From: Hetaerina americana
Lineage: Eukaryota; Arthropoda; Insecta; Odonata; Calopterygidae
Direction of reading: 5' to 3'
DNA length: 64,000 nt
NCBI GenBank assembly: GCA_022747635.1
Contig: JAKTNV010000063.1
Location: forward strand, 2,170,001 to 2,234,000
In this document: positions 11,872 through 23,930 of the stretch, piece after piece
Layout: each line of letters starts with the position of its first letter
Numbering within the stretch: position 1 is the stretch's first letter
Program-made: the position numbers and the translations under genes
Notes under the pieces: model-generated
The model's database searches: none
Seen by the model: the letters and a program-made list of their open reading frames with translations, nothing else
Told to the model about the DNA's origin: nothing

Positions 11872-12945
11872 TTATTCATCTAAATCTATATTGTCCCCTT
11901 CAAAGTAATCCCCATCGACTGCAACACACTTATGCCAGCGCTTGATCCAATCCTCGAAACATTTTTTATATTCGGTTTTCGGTATGTCCATCAGTGCTTC
12001 CTGCGATTTTTCCATTACTTCCTCTCGGCTGCTAAAACGCGTTCCCTGTAATGGTTTTTTAACTCGATTGAACAGAAAGAAGTCACAGGGAGCCAAATCA
12101 GGTGAATTCGGTGGCTGTTGGATGGTATTTGTTGCATTTTTCGTCAAAAAATTACGAATAATGATAGCACTGTGCGACGGTGCGTTATCATGGTGCAAAA
12201 TCCACGAGTTTTCTGCCCACATTTCTGGTCTTTTTCGGCGAATTGCTTCACGCAAACGTCTCATAACGCCCAAATAATACTCTTTGTTTACTGTCTGGCC
12301 TTCTGGAAAAAATTCATGATGCACTACACCGTTGTAATCCATGAAAACCGACAGCATTGCCTTCTTTTTTGACTGAAAACGACGTGGTTTTTTTGGTCTC
12401 GGCTCATTTGGTGAACGCCATTCACTTGCCTGATGTCTGGATTGCGTGTCGTACTCATAAACCCACGTCTCGTCTCCGGTAATGATCCTTTTGATGAATG
12501 TGGGATCGGATTCAGCCTCGCAAATCATGTCTTTTGCGACGTCAACACGGTCTCTTTTTTGCATGAAATTGAGGTCTTTTGGCACCAACTTTGCTGCTAC
12601 ACGACGGAAACCCAAATCATTAACCACAATGTCTTGGGCGGATCCATAGGCAATGTTCAAGTCCTCCGCTATTTCTCTGATGGTTAATTTGCGGTTATTG
12701 ACCAACATTTCTTTTACTTTATCAATTTTTTCACCGACTTTCGATGTCGATGGTCTGCCACTGCGTTCATCATCTTCGATTGACTCACGACCACTTCTGA
12801 ACCGCTCGTGCCACTGGTAAACGACCGTTTTTTTTAGAGAATCGTTGCCGAAACACTTTTCCAACATTTCCAACGTCCGTGCGCCACTAAATCTGTTTTT
12901 TACGCAAAATTTAATACAAGTTCGTTGTTGCAAATTTAAATCCAT
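11872..12945 (-). CDS. Mariner transposase, intact, DD34D
   Basis: This is a 357-residue cut-and-paste transposase, the usual mariner length. The frame extends 23 codons further upstream, but the Met at 12945 (MDLNLQQ) is the expected mariner start. Two helix-turn-helix regions occupy about residues 1-110, separated by the GRPS motif at 63-66. The catalytic domain has TGDETW (Asp158), HHDNAPSH (Asp253) and SPDLAPCDFFLF (Asp288), with 34 residues between the last two aspartates. The linker WVPHEL-type motif appears as LVPKDL (residues 120-125), lacking the usual Trp. No stop or frameshift interrupts the gene. It acts on the TIRs at 11819 and 13150 and might mobilise short relatives elsewhere in the genome. 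Confidence 0.96.
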   Translation of the reverse strand: MDLNLQQRTCIKFCVKNRFSGARTLEMLEKCFGNDSLKKTVVYQWHERFRSGRESIEDDERSGRPSTSKVGEKIDKVKEMLVNNRKLTIREIAEDLNIAYGSAQDIVVNDLGFRRVAAKLVPKDLNFMQKRDRVDVAKDMICEAESDPTFIKRIITGDETWVYEYDTQSRHQASEWRSPNEPRPKKPRRFQSKKKAMLSVFMDYNGVVHHEFFPEGQTVNKEYYLGVMRRLREAIRRKRPEMWAENSWILHHDNAPSHSAIIIRNFLTKNATNTIQQPPNSPDLAPCDFFLFNRVKKPLQGTRFSSREEVMEKSQEALMDIPKTEYKKCFEDWIKRWHKCVAVDGDYFEGDNIDLDE

Positions 12946-13122
12946 TTCTGCAATTGTAAAAAATCGCCAACACACACAGAGATAGATGTACTCTTGGCTA
13001 CGTAACTTTTGCAAATGTCAAGTTATGACACTAAGATTTAAAGGGAATATCAACAACAGATGTACCAATTTAACAAAAAAAACAGAACTCAAATCGGAAC
13101 GATGGGAGCGCCACACGGTGGT

Positions 13123-13150
13123 TATTCCGGGAACTTTTTGATCAAGGTAG
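13123..13150 (-). repeat. Right TIR of intact mariner
   Basis: Read on the minus strand it starts CTACCTTGATCAAAAA and is followed on the plus strand by TA at 13151-13152, completing the target duplication. Confidence 0.93.
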
Positions 13151-13152
13151 TA

Positions 13153-16100
13153 TGCGCAATACCTCGGGTTAGTGTTTTGTTCTTCGTGTGATATGGTTGT
13201 GTATTGTGTGGATGGTAAACACTAATCTTCGAGTACATCCGTTCCGCTGTCTTTCTAATTACGTCACTCTTAAATTGATTGCCGAGGCAATATGGGGTCT
13301 GGTTTAATTCCATTTACTTAACATTTAATTTTGCATTTAAAGGAACGGTCGAAACAAAACCCTGCAATACCGCAATCCACAATTTATTTCTTGCGCGACC
13401 ATGGTTTCGCTGCCGCGAGGCATCCACTCTACTCAGACTTGCCATTGGATGATTCTCTTGAGCGGGGAGATATACGTGCATTGGTTTGGAAGCTTTGAAT
13501 ATTGCCTTGACACTTAAATTTAAAACATGACGTTTTTTTGGAACTGGTTTTGATTTTATAACTCTCAAATGTCTTGTTGAGGGAAAAATATTATACCTCC
13601 AGAACTGTCGAAATGAGCGAACTATAATTAGCGATTTCGTTGGAGCTCGAGAAAAACTACAACTTTTTGAATTTTGCGAATGAATTCTTTATCTGAGCTA
13701 TTGAAATATTTCTCCTTATTGTTACCGGCATTGGTGGACATGTTTAGAGCAATGAACGATCAGACAGTGGCTTTCTCGCGAAACTGACCATAGGATGACC
13801 GTAATGTCATACCGAGAATTGCACACGATTGAGGAAGTTTCCGCCGGAGGATTAAAGATTGCAAAAGAAGGAAAGTGATTGTGTATTTGCCGATTTAATT
13901 GTAAAAGAATGGTGGCTATTTTCCAGTCTTCGGCATTGCTTTGGGATCTTAAATCCAGAAAGACACTTGTTATTCATTATCCAATAGATGGAAAAATTGA
14001 AACGTGGATGGTATTCAGTCGACTTAAAAATTTAAACATAAATGGTGACGTCCAATGTATTACGACTTTTAGAATTTTCAATTTATTTCCCTGATTCGTA
14101 AACCATTTGGTTTTGTTTAGTCTTTTTTTTGATGAGTGCACATCTTAGGAGAAATGCGAGTGTGATAATAGTCGTCGTAACTCATCATGCTTGTAATGTC
14201 GGCTAATTTTCACCTTCCTGCCCGTAATAACCTGCATCTCCATGGATTCTTTTATCGGAAGAGGACGGATGTTATTGGAATACGGGTGATGTCGATTGAG
14301 TAAGGAAATGGTGTTGGAGTGATACATTTAAATACGGTACAAAATGATTGCTGTCTTATCTGCAAATCAATCCGCAAAATCAATTAATTTCTGGCAAAAT
14401 CACCAAAATTACAGTTTAAGGTCTCGTGAGTTGAATTATTTTGAATATGCACGTGAGTGCCTGAGAGGTGGATTACACTCTGCCGCGCGGTGTCCAAAAG
14501 ACCTTTTTACGACGGTGCACTGAATTCAGGAGGATTTTTAAGGGTATGTTATTCAATTATGGACTAGGAACCAAAGTACCTGAGAATAGAGTGTTATTAA
14601 ACGTTAGTATGTGCTCCAAAATAAAATTGCGTCTCTGGATCTGTTTTCATTGCTTCTCACTCGCGAAGCAGATGTCGTTAGGTAATTTGTATTATGTGTG
14701 CGTGACTTACGTGTGCATTCTTGTCTTCGCTGTTGCAGTCTGTGATCCTAAGGGATGCGAATCGATTAGCGCGTGCCGCAATGCGAAGCACCAAGTGTGG
14801 TGAGTCGTGCACCAAACACCATCTAACGACTTGGCATCCGAATGTTTCCTCCCGCCATCCATTGACCCAGATCCTTAAAAAAATGCCTCATAGGGCTCCC
14901 GTCCGATCAATTTCCACGTCTCTTCCGCGGCCCCCGTGCAGAGAGGCCACGTCTCCTCTCCGTCCGTCCTGCGTCTTAGCTAACCGCACCCTGCCGCTCC
15001 CCCCTCCCCTTCCGCCTTCCTGTTGACTCCGTTTCGGAAGAAGGTAGTTTCGCTCCATTCACCCCTATATTTAGATCGCCTCTCTAGCTGCTCTTTCGCC
15101 ACCCATTCGCTTCCCCCCCACCCCTCTCCCTCCTCGCTTCTCTCATTTCAGCCTCAAATCCGCCGAAAGAGTGCTGCTGCCCAATCGCCCGCGCCTGCCT
15201 TTTTCTATTTTCCCGTCTTGCTTGCCTGAGTGCACCGAGTCATTCGGTTAAGTGATGCCGCCGCGTCAACCGGCACTCACACATTTGAAAGAAATGCAAT
15301 TTTTGTGAAAAAATTAAGGCAATATTGACTAACTTAAATCCAAGGGCGGGCATTGCTTGAAGATGTTCAAAACGAAAATAAATGTGTGCTTGTGTCAAAT
15401 ATGGAACATGTTTTACATTTCCTTCGGCCACTGTCGGAACGGCAGCCGTCGTGTCGGAAAAAGTCGAATTTTTAAAATTTGCTGTTTGTATTCGTTGTCT
15501 CTGGCAATACTAATAGACGCCATATGGCTTAACACCGTAGTTTTCTGTTAATTGCCCTGAGTAATAAATCCTCGTGACATTTGAAAATTATTTTGAGACC
15601 TGTCGAAAATGAAACTGGTTTGATTGAGTGTCGACGGAGGAAATAATTCAAAATTTAAATGGGTATCTGCGTGATGTAAGGAAGTCTCCGGGATTTTGTC
15701 TTTCTTTTGAGGTTATAAGTTCTCCCATTCTTCGATCATTTTTACTCCCTCAATTATATGTTGACAGTTCCCAAAATAATTTTTACGACTTGCTGCAATT
15801 CGTTTGCGTTATGTTCTTTCTCTAAACCCTACGGGGCTAAAGAATCGTAAAGAATCGGGCGCAACGGAACGATAATTTGGCACTTTCAGGTTTGTTACGG
15901 TTGGCAACTAAGTCAAAAGTTAAAATGCTTGGATATTGATCCCGGGAAACTCGAACATTCAAAGCAGGTACGTTGAATTGAATGTACTGATAATTTTGGC
16001 GTGAATCATGTAACGTCTCTGGTATAATTAAGAAGCTAAACCGATGAATTTAAGAGAGAAACTGGAATATGGAGGCCTCCGGTTATGACGCAAGCAAGCG

Positions 16101-17207
16101 AGACGAAGATTTAACGGGAGAAGAAAGGTGAATGACACTCCAGTTAATATTTCTGACTATGAAGAATTATTATGAACCCACACTTTATAGGCAGATTAGA
16201 CCACTCCTATTAAATAATAGAAATATGAACCCCCTTCAGAAAAATTCAATTTCATGTTACACTCTGGAACAAATCGCAATCGCAGCAAATCCAAGGTAAA
16301 GCACCTCCAACATTGCCGTTACATCTTGTTACCATCTGCCCTTCGTTTGCGAAGAATTTGTTAAACATCTCACCCGTTAATTTTACATTATTAAGGTCAT
16401 TGTTCTAACATTAGACAGCAGAGTCGAGACCCAGAGGAAATGATGCGTTGATTTATATAAGAAAAGGTCACTGTTAGTTATTTCAAAATAATAATTGGTT
16501 TTATCAGGTCGTAATCGTAAAGCAGAAATTGGACATACAAGGTAATTATGTCATTCCTCGGGTGTTATGGCGCATTAGTGCCAAATTAGAGAATCAATGT
16601 TGGTGGTTATCCACTAATGAACATAGTGGCCTACTTGCGCTCGGATAAGTTAACGTCGCTGGAAAAATTTCTTGCCTAAAACTTAGAAGTTGAAATTCGG
16701 GAAGAGGACATTTGAAAGAGTGAAATTCACGGATTCGTGATCTTTATGGTAAGCCGTTTCTGCACTAACGAGCAGTGGTCGGATTGTCGTGCGCTTACGA
16801 CGAGAATGCTTGCCCGGCCAGGCCCCGTCCTCTCCCAGTCCCGCGCAGAAGAGGCGTCGAACGAAACGCTTGGGAGTAGAGCCTAATAATTATCTCGGCT
16901 TTGTCAGGAACTCTATATTGCGTAACATGCGGTCTCTATAAGCTACTGCTTACTTCCCAAGCGTGTGAGCTTCTTCGCTCTGGAATAAAATGGGAGCTTT
17001 TCGCTTCAGGTGTAGAAGGTACCGTATATAGATAGATAGAGGCCTTCATTTGGGAGAACTTGAGACCTTATCCCATCGTTTAACCCATCGCCGTATACAT
17101 ATTATATCAGGCATAATGTTCATAATTACATGCATATATATACACATAAATACATATAGACAGACACAAGTTCATTATGCACAGATTTGCACATCGAAAA
17201 GAAACGG

Positions 17208-17210
<3 letters not shown>
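13153..17210. other. No gene recognised
   Basis: Ordinary non-coding DNA with a pyrimidine-rich stretch at about 14890-15220. A TTTCAG/GTGAGT pair near 14790-15150 was considered but supports no recognisable exon. Confidence 0.55.
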
Positions 17211-17267
<57 letters not shown>

Positions 17268-17285
17268 CATATATACATATATAAA
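17211..17285. repeat. (AT)n microsatellite
   Basis: An uninterrupted run of about 53 bp of AT, then imperfect ATACATAT units. It lies immediately left of the dispersed repeat at 17285. Confidence 0.97.
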
Positions 17286-17400
17286 TTAAGGATACACCTA
17301 TACATACACACATACTAAAAGTAAATGACAGTGAAGAAAGGGAACAATAAAATAGGGAAAGTCTTAGCAAAGAATGAGGGTATGTGGGAAAAGCTAGGGA
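17285..17400. repeat. Dispersed repeat, copy 1
   Basis: It shares GTAAATGACAGTGAAGAAAG, GAACAATAAAATAGG and TGTGGGAAAAGC with 23813-23930 at about 80% identity by eye. Both copies follow a TATACAT...AATTAAGGA start. No coding potential is recognised; the element class is unknown. Confidence 0.75.
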
Positions 17401-17831
17401 GAGCGTGGCATTGCTCACCTAGTAAAAAACCACGCAGGAAAACACCGCGAAGAAAAGGGGGGAGTGACAATCCTGCGAAACCCCTACTAATTAAAGGAAA
17501 GATACATATACATTGTAGCAATCATTTTTACATAATATTAAAACAAACAAACAATCATTTTTACATAGTATAGACCGTAGGATGGATGAGATGGTTAACA
17601 GACGGTTTCGTGTCGCAGGAGATTGTTGAATATTAAGCGAACGGAGCAAATTACCGTTATAAAAATCCTGCAGAGAGCAGGATAATATTGAAGGCTGTAA
17701 ACAATATTTCAAACGAGAGTTTGTCACGTTGTGAGCGCTATAAGCCATAGCGATCCCCCGAAGACAGGAATTGGGGCAAGGAAAGAAAAAGCGGGAAACG
17801 CATGGAGAGGATCAGGTCAGTAGTGGAATTG
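17401..17831. other. No gene recognised
   Basis: Non-coding spacer between a dispersed repeat and the family C MITE, with a small local duplication of AATCATTTTTACATA near 17520 and 17553. Confidence 0.55.
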
Positions 17832-17833
17832 TA

Positions 17834-18146
17834 CGAGGATAGGCTGGAAACAAATGCACACTTGCTTGTTGACCACAAACAAAACGACCTTCAGAATCAC
17901 TCCTGGTGGCATGTGGAAGTAACATTCCCCCCTCAACATGCATGCGCAGTTTTGAGGTCGTTACATTCATCCAGTGTATTTTGAGAAGCGGAAAAATGGA
18001 GACAGGGTTCTAGCGCTATGTCAACGCGAGTTAACATAGAGTTTTGAGGGGGAAATGTTAATTCCACGTCCCACCAGGAGTGCTTCTGAAGGTCATTTTG
18101 TTTGTGTTCTAAAAGCATGTGTGCATCAGTTTTCAGCCTGCCCTCG
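17834..18146. mobile_element. MITE of mariner family C with ~105-bp TIRs
   Basis: A 313-bp element between TA dinucleotides (17832-17833 and 18147-18148). Its two arms, about 17834-17940 and 18040-18146, are inverted copies at roughly 85% identity by eye. Both arms correspond to the left end of the coding copy at 3537, whose own right end matches only about 35 bp. The centre still contains the start of the transposase (ATG at 17997, then GCTATGTCAACGCGAG). The right arm is therefore best explained as an inverted duplication of the left end. Confidence 0.88.
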
Positions 18147-18148
18147 TA

Positions 18149-21100
18149 TCAAGTGGATAGAAATGGAAAATATGACTGTAGGAAGTGAAAAAGAAATGAA
18201 GAGAGTATCCTAAAACAGATGGTGGCGAAAAACTCCATCTAATAAACCTTAAGGATTTACAACTTCTGACAGGAGGTGGCGCCTGTGCTTTTAGGCCTTT
18301 AATACGACCCTTTGGTGTTGTGAAGCGTAGTCGTAACTAGTGCGGAGATTGCATTGTTAGAGGAGGACGGGAGTCGACATTATCTTAATTTTCTCTTAAG
18401 GTTCAACGTTCCTAGTTTTCCATTTTCATGGCGTACGACGTGCTGGGCTTTTAGGCGTGCCCCAGAGACTCGTCAATTATGAAACCCTAAAGCACAACTG
18501 AACGCCACTAAGGAGAGTAGAAATCGCTACTAGTGATAGCATAAAATGGTCCTCACGGAAATCGAGTCCCTGTCTTGTTCACGAGGCATTCATAGCGCCA
18601 GGTATGGCTCCTTTCAAACCCCGCCATATTTGAGGCTTCAGTCAAATGTCGGGGGCAAAAATTATGGTCCATAACTGGAGTCGTTTCATTTCGTCTGCTT
18701 GAAAGCCCGTGTTGAAAGCTACGCTAACACATTCGTTAAAGTAGCTCAAGGAAAGGTTTGCTGTGGGCGTTGAAATTTCTTTATCGTTCACACTTACGTC
18801 TGACAGATTCTAAATGTAGATTTAAAACAAATATTTTCGGCGTTTTTTCAAGAGTTTTTGAGTATCCGAAGTCATATAAATGATTTTGTCTGCCTTCATC
18901 TGTGATTTGGTGGAATTTATTGCATGTCATTAAGTAGTATACCAAATCTCTACATCTACTACGTTATTGTAAAATCGCAAGCACTGAGCGGTTTAGTATT
19001 TTCGAGAAGGTAAGTCTTTTCGGCCCGAGTGCATGTGGGATTACTTTGGTGGGCGCGGACGGGGAGGGAGCATTAGTATCGTGATCCGAGGGTATCTCAA
19101 GTGCTCGATGTTTGTAGCGCCGCTTCGAATGGCCCCGGTCGTGCATTCCTGGGCGTCATAACGCACGCTTTCCTGCGTCAAATTCGTTGGCGTGGTGCTT
19201 GCCGTGGTTCTGTCTCCCTTCAATTCGGGCGCCCTCCTGCGCCGAAGGTTCCGATGAGGCGAATGTCGGCCAAAAGGTCAGCCACGCAACGCCCCCTCCC
19301 ACGACAATGCTTAAGCTGTCTCTTAAGAGGAGGAAAGTAAGCACCCTCCCCCCCCCCTCCGCGGACCCCCGAAGCTCCGCACTGCAGTCGCTTCAAGTGG
19401 CATTATGACCCCCACCCCCCTCAATCCCTGGGCGCCCTACGGCTCCTTCCTCTCCTCCAGGCTTACGGTTTACCCTTTTCCGCCGTCCAGTCCCTGGGTA
19501 AAGGTTCTTCATGGGAGATAGTGTGCTAAGTATGCCGTGCTTCGAAAAAGGGGGACTCATAAATTTAGTTTCATTCATATTTTGCGATTGCTGCGCCGGT
19601 GACTTTTTCCTCACGTCGCAGTTATCTGGTTACCATTTTGCATTGACGAGGGCTTCATTTCCAATATTTTTTAAAAGGACATTGTAAGAAGTTCGCTTCA
19701 ATAAAGTCTTTTGTGACTCAATGGGGATTCATTTCATTGAATGGTGTGGGCCCTTAACACAAAAAGGCAGGCCCAGAGTTAAGCGGAAAACTGGCGTGGT
19801 CCATTCAGGTTCCGCAGACAGGCAGGCTGCGTATTATAATGATGGTGGATGGCCGCCCGATTTCTTTTGGTATTTTATTGCGGATTGCTATTTATAGCGA
19901 TTTAGTAGAAAATGTGAAGATCTTGAGCCGCAAGGGCTTTAATTTACAATGGGCTAATAGTGGGTTAGATATCATTTCGTGTAATGAATTAAAAATCAAT
20001 TTCCTTGCCATTAATTTTACCTAATTTAAAGTTTGTTTTCCAATTTTATTAGTTCATGTCACTCACTCTCCATATCACGTATCTTCCATGGCTATGACTT
20101 AATTCTTATCGAGATCTCGTGTGTACATGAATGCCAATGCAATATGTTTAAATAGGTACATTTATTATGAATATTTAAGAATGCACTTGGAGTTCATGCT
20201 GGTTTTAAAAGTATCTATAGCGAAGGGGATATTGCAAAGGCTAGAGTAGACATTTGGTGCTGATGGAGCGAATGGCAGTGACTATTCGCGAACGTTAATG
20301 ATTTTAGTTTTTCGAGCGAAGAATTAACTTGTCGCTTAGTAAATATATTTTTATTTGAATTGCTATCGTATTGATTTTTCATGACTTAAATACTTCTAGC
20401 TTCCTGGAAACCGACTTATCTCACTTACATTTTCAAAATCCCAATCATAGTACGGATGCTAATAATTTATCAATTAATTGGTCCATGCTATCTGCAAAAC
20501 GGAAAGAAGTTTCACTCGTAGCCAAATGGAAAAACTTATTTTCACTTGAAGGGTGCTTGCGTGTTAGATAACGTGTCGTGGGCTCTTCCAATCCGTGAAG
20601 TTGATACAGTCTCGTAATCTTCGAGATAAAGGAGGAATTTGAGTATAATGTTCAACATCGAACTGCGTTTACTTAATTACAGGCGAAGAGGTCTTACGTT
20701 ACGGCCTCCCAAAAACCACCTCCCCCGCCACAGGCCGCTTAGGCGCTGAATCATCATGTTAGCCTATTTATTTGATTGTGTGAACCCTGTTTCCTCGCGT
20801 TAAGGTCATAGATCCAGACAAGCGGAAGACGTTTCTTGAGTAGCAATTAATATCATTCCAGCTTGCTTCCTAGTCTGAGGGTGTCACGAATAGATTTTTG
20901 TCAAGTACCATAAACTAAATCCGCATCGGACTCCAAACGTAAACCTGCGGCAATGACTTACGAGCACGCGGGCAGGCGCGCGTATTCGCCGGGGTTCTTC
21001 TGGGGGGTGATGCTTAACTGGATCAGACAGCCCTTCGGTTTGGGCTAACTTTCTTTCCGCAGATCTGAAATGCCGATCACGCGTTGCCTTTACATTTCAG

Positions 21101-22664
21101 GACTAAGGAAGGAATGGAAACGCCACATCTGGAGTCAGGTCGCCGGTCCGGCGCCGTTCGTTTTTTCACCCACTTGTGATTCTGCCGATAATCACTCGTG
21201 ATACTTTGGGCTCGGATACCCCCACGACGCCCTTGAGGCCCCCACCGGGAGAGTCGCAATTAGCGCGCTGGTGTTCTAATTTGCTGGTCCACAAACTCTT
21301 TAGGAGGGCATTACTAAAATCCTTCAGCCGTCGCATTGAATCCCTTTGGTCAAAATCTGAGTTGTCATCGATATTTGGTAATGCACATCGATAAAATGCA
21401 TCTTCCTTATCCGATATGTGATTTCAGTGATTAATTCACGTATCACCCTTGTCCCGCACTTCGTGAATTGTACTTGATTCGCTCTTGTAATCATGAAATA
21501 CGTTTGTAATTAAATCTTATAAATTGCGTACCGCTAATTCGTCATTTTCAGTACGCTATTGTTTAGAGGTTTTTTCAAGATTGAGGCCGTATTTGCGATG
21601 GCACCTAGTGGTAAAGTGTACCATCTCTTCTCCGTCTCCATCTTATTTTGAACAGTTGCTGTGGAAGGCAATTACTAAGGCTGAGAAAATCCATCTCTGT
21701 TTCACCCAATCTATGAGGAAATCACCTTAACAGTGAAATGATACTCACGATAACTGCTAGATGTATACACACACGCATTGCTGATTTTTCTTCCCGATAG
21801 ACGCAAATCGTGATATTGCGCCTTTGGGATTGCCAAGGGAGTACTTTTACCTAGTAGACAGATCGTTTTAAAATTTAATTGTGTACCCATCTCAAAAAGC
21901 ATTGGGATAGATTTGCGTTGAAATGTCGATTACCTCAATGTGGCCCATCATTTTGTCTGTTATAAGAATAATTGGCTCCCATAAAAATTAATGGAATGAG
22001 GCAAAATTCATAACCTTGGTGGAACACCTGTGGCGGCTTGGTTGCATAATGCTTTTTTGAGAATTGGCGTGAGAGTTCAGTCGTAATAATGTTACAACAT
22101 TTTACGGATAAATTGAGTGTGTTTAATTTTGCGGTTACTTATTTGAGTTATGGTGTTTGGAATATTCGTACACTCCTTTGCACTTCTTACGTATGCTTCA
22201 TCTCCACTACTTCATGATACTGTCAATGCCAAATATATGTTCATCGGCATATGAACCGTTTTTTTAACGATGGGCATCGATTTTGTTTTCTACCCTTGAT
22301 TTTCCACTGCTATCCTCAGATTTCTTTCTCCGCTTTCACTTTTCCGTGGAGTACTTGAAGGGCGTTCTTCGCCGTGCATTGTTTTGATTTGCAAGTGGCG
22401 ACTTCCCTCGTCCACGCCCCTGACCTCCCACAGCGTCAGTGGGAGGCCGCGGGCACTGATGCAGCGGCGATCCCCCCCGCTCCACCTCGGCCCCCCCCGC
22501 CCCCGTCCGCCTGCCCCCTCTCCGGCCGAAGGAATGCTCTTCTGGCGTGGGGGCCGTTGCCCGCCCCTTCCATGCTCTATCGGGGAAGGGGTCGTCGCCG
22601 GTGGATATACAGGTATATACATATATATACACATACCCATACATTAACTTGAACAGCAACTATG
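18149..22664. other. No gene recognised; GC-rich blocks near 19.3 and 22.5 kb
   Basis: Ordinary non-coding DNA. GC-rich patches at about 19040-19500 and 22390-22590 contain C-runs and CpG but no recognisable protein. The second patch ends in TATATACATATATATACACAT simple sequence next to the LINE fragment. Confidence 0.55.
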
Positions 22665-23810
22665 ATAATGGGCAACCCTGCCTTACACCTCTTCCTAACA
22701 CTGCCCATCCGGACTCCCCGTTTCCCACCCGCACCTGAGCAGTCTGAGACATGTACAGGTTGCGGATTAGCCTCCTTTCCCTCTCATCTATTCCTATTTT
22801 CTACAATATACTCATTAGTTTTCCCCAATTCACTCTATCAAACGCTTTTTCGAAATCTACGAAACAGGCAAATGCCTCCTGGTTGTATTCTATATTCCTC
22901 TCGATTAATAATCTCATTACTGCAATAGCATCACGCGTACCTCTCCCTTTCCTAAACCCAAACTGATCATCCCCTAAGTAATCATTTGCCCTACTCTATA
23001 TCATTTTGTTTATGATCCTGAGAACAACTTAAGCTGCGTGGGATATCAAACTTATTGTCCTGTAGTCCTCACATGATGTAGCCTTTACCTTTTTCGGAAT
23101 AGGAACTAAAACTGATCTCACACAGTCCTCCTGCCAGATTCCTTCCTCATAGATACTACGAATCAGCCCATATAGTCTCTTCCTCCCACATTTGCCTAAA
23201 CATTTCAATAGTTCCGCGGGAATGTTATCCACCCCCACGACCTTATTTAGTTTCATCTCCCTTAATGCCCTTTCTATCTCATCGTCGAGTATGCCTGGAC
23301 CTAAGCTATCTTCCTCTACGTCATGTTCCTTTTCTATGTCTAACTTTGCTGGTCTAAGTCTTTACTATATAGTTCTTCTATATATTCCTTCCATCTGTCT
23401 TGGGTCTTTCCTGTGTCAACTATTATGTTCCCGCCTTATCTCTAAGTGTTAGCATACATCTCCCTTCCTTACTTCCCGATAAAGATTTAATTTATCCATC
23501 TTTGTAATCATCTCATCCGTGATCCATGGTTTCCTAGTCCTTTTCGCGTTAACGGTTCCAATAGTGTCTTTTGCGGCTTTAGACAACCCTTTCTTGATCC
23601 TTTCCCATTTTTCTTCGATAGTACTTAGCTCTTTACCATCCTCCATGATTTCCTCTACCGCCTGTTTGTACTCCTTCCTTTTCAAACCATTTAATGCTTC
23701 TACATTCCATTTTCTAACCCGCCGCCCCTGCCTTATCTTTTTGAAACGGACGCTACATCTCATAACAACTAAATTGTGGTCAGAGTCCGCATCCGCTCCC
23801 GGGATTTATA
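22665..23810 (-). pseudogene. Non-LTR retrotransposon fragment (endonuclease end to RT)
   Basis: Minus-strand blocks in order are: SDHNLVVMR (end of endonuclease, near 23780); a linker ORF at 23449-23763 with KRTRKPWITDEMITKM; an RT block at 23029-23256 with VVGVDNIPAELLK and VLVPIPKK then YRTISLISHA; and further left FGFRKGRGTRDAIAV, FVDFEKAFDRV and RGVRQGCP near 22670. Frameshifts separate the blocks. The element stops before the YADD motif, so it is truncated at both ends. The clade is not resolved. It lies next to a dispersed repeat at 23813 and AT-rich simple sequence near 22610. Confidence 0.9.
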
Positions 23811-23812
23811 TA

Positions 23813-23930
23813 CATTAATTAAGGAAACATCTAAACATGCAGGCATACTCAGAGTAAATGACAGTGAAGAAAGAGAACAATAAAATAGGTAAAGTCAAAG
23901 CGAAGAATGAGGTTTGTGGGAAAAGCGCAA
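23813..23930. repeat. Dispersed repeat, copy 2
   Basis: Homologous to 17285-17400. It directly adjoins the endonuclease end of the LINE fragment at 22665-23810, so it either flanks the insertion site or belongs to the same composite repeat. Confidence 0.75.

Larger units (their letters stand above)
11819..13150 (-). mobile_element. Complete mariner transposon
   Basis: This 1332-bp element is bounded by terminal inverted repeats that read CTACCTTGATCAAAAA then TTTCCCGGAAT on the left and the reverse complement on the right, with one mismatch over about 27 bp. TA dinucleotides flank both ends (11817-11818 and 13151-13152), as expected for Tc1/mariner insertion. The only gene is a minus-strand transposase occupying most of the element, leaving 53 bp on the 3' side and about 205 bp on the 5' side. 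With intact ends and an uninterrupted frame, it is the youngest-looking DNA transposon in the window. Confidence 0.96.

Noticed and set aside
21000..21030. GGVML-like translation as a possible kindlin N-terminal exon
   Set aside because: Flanking residues do not match the family block and no splice donor follows in a compatible phase.
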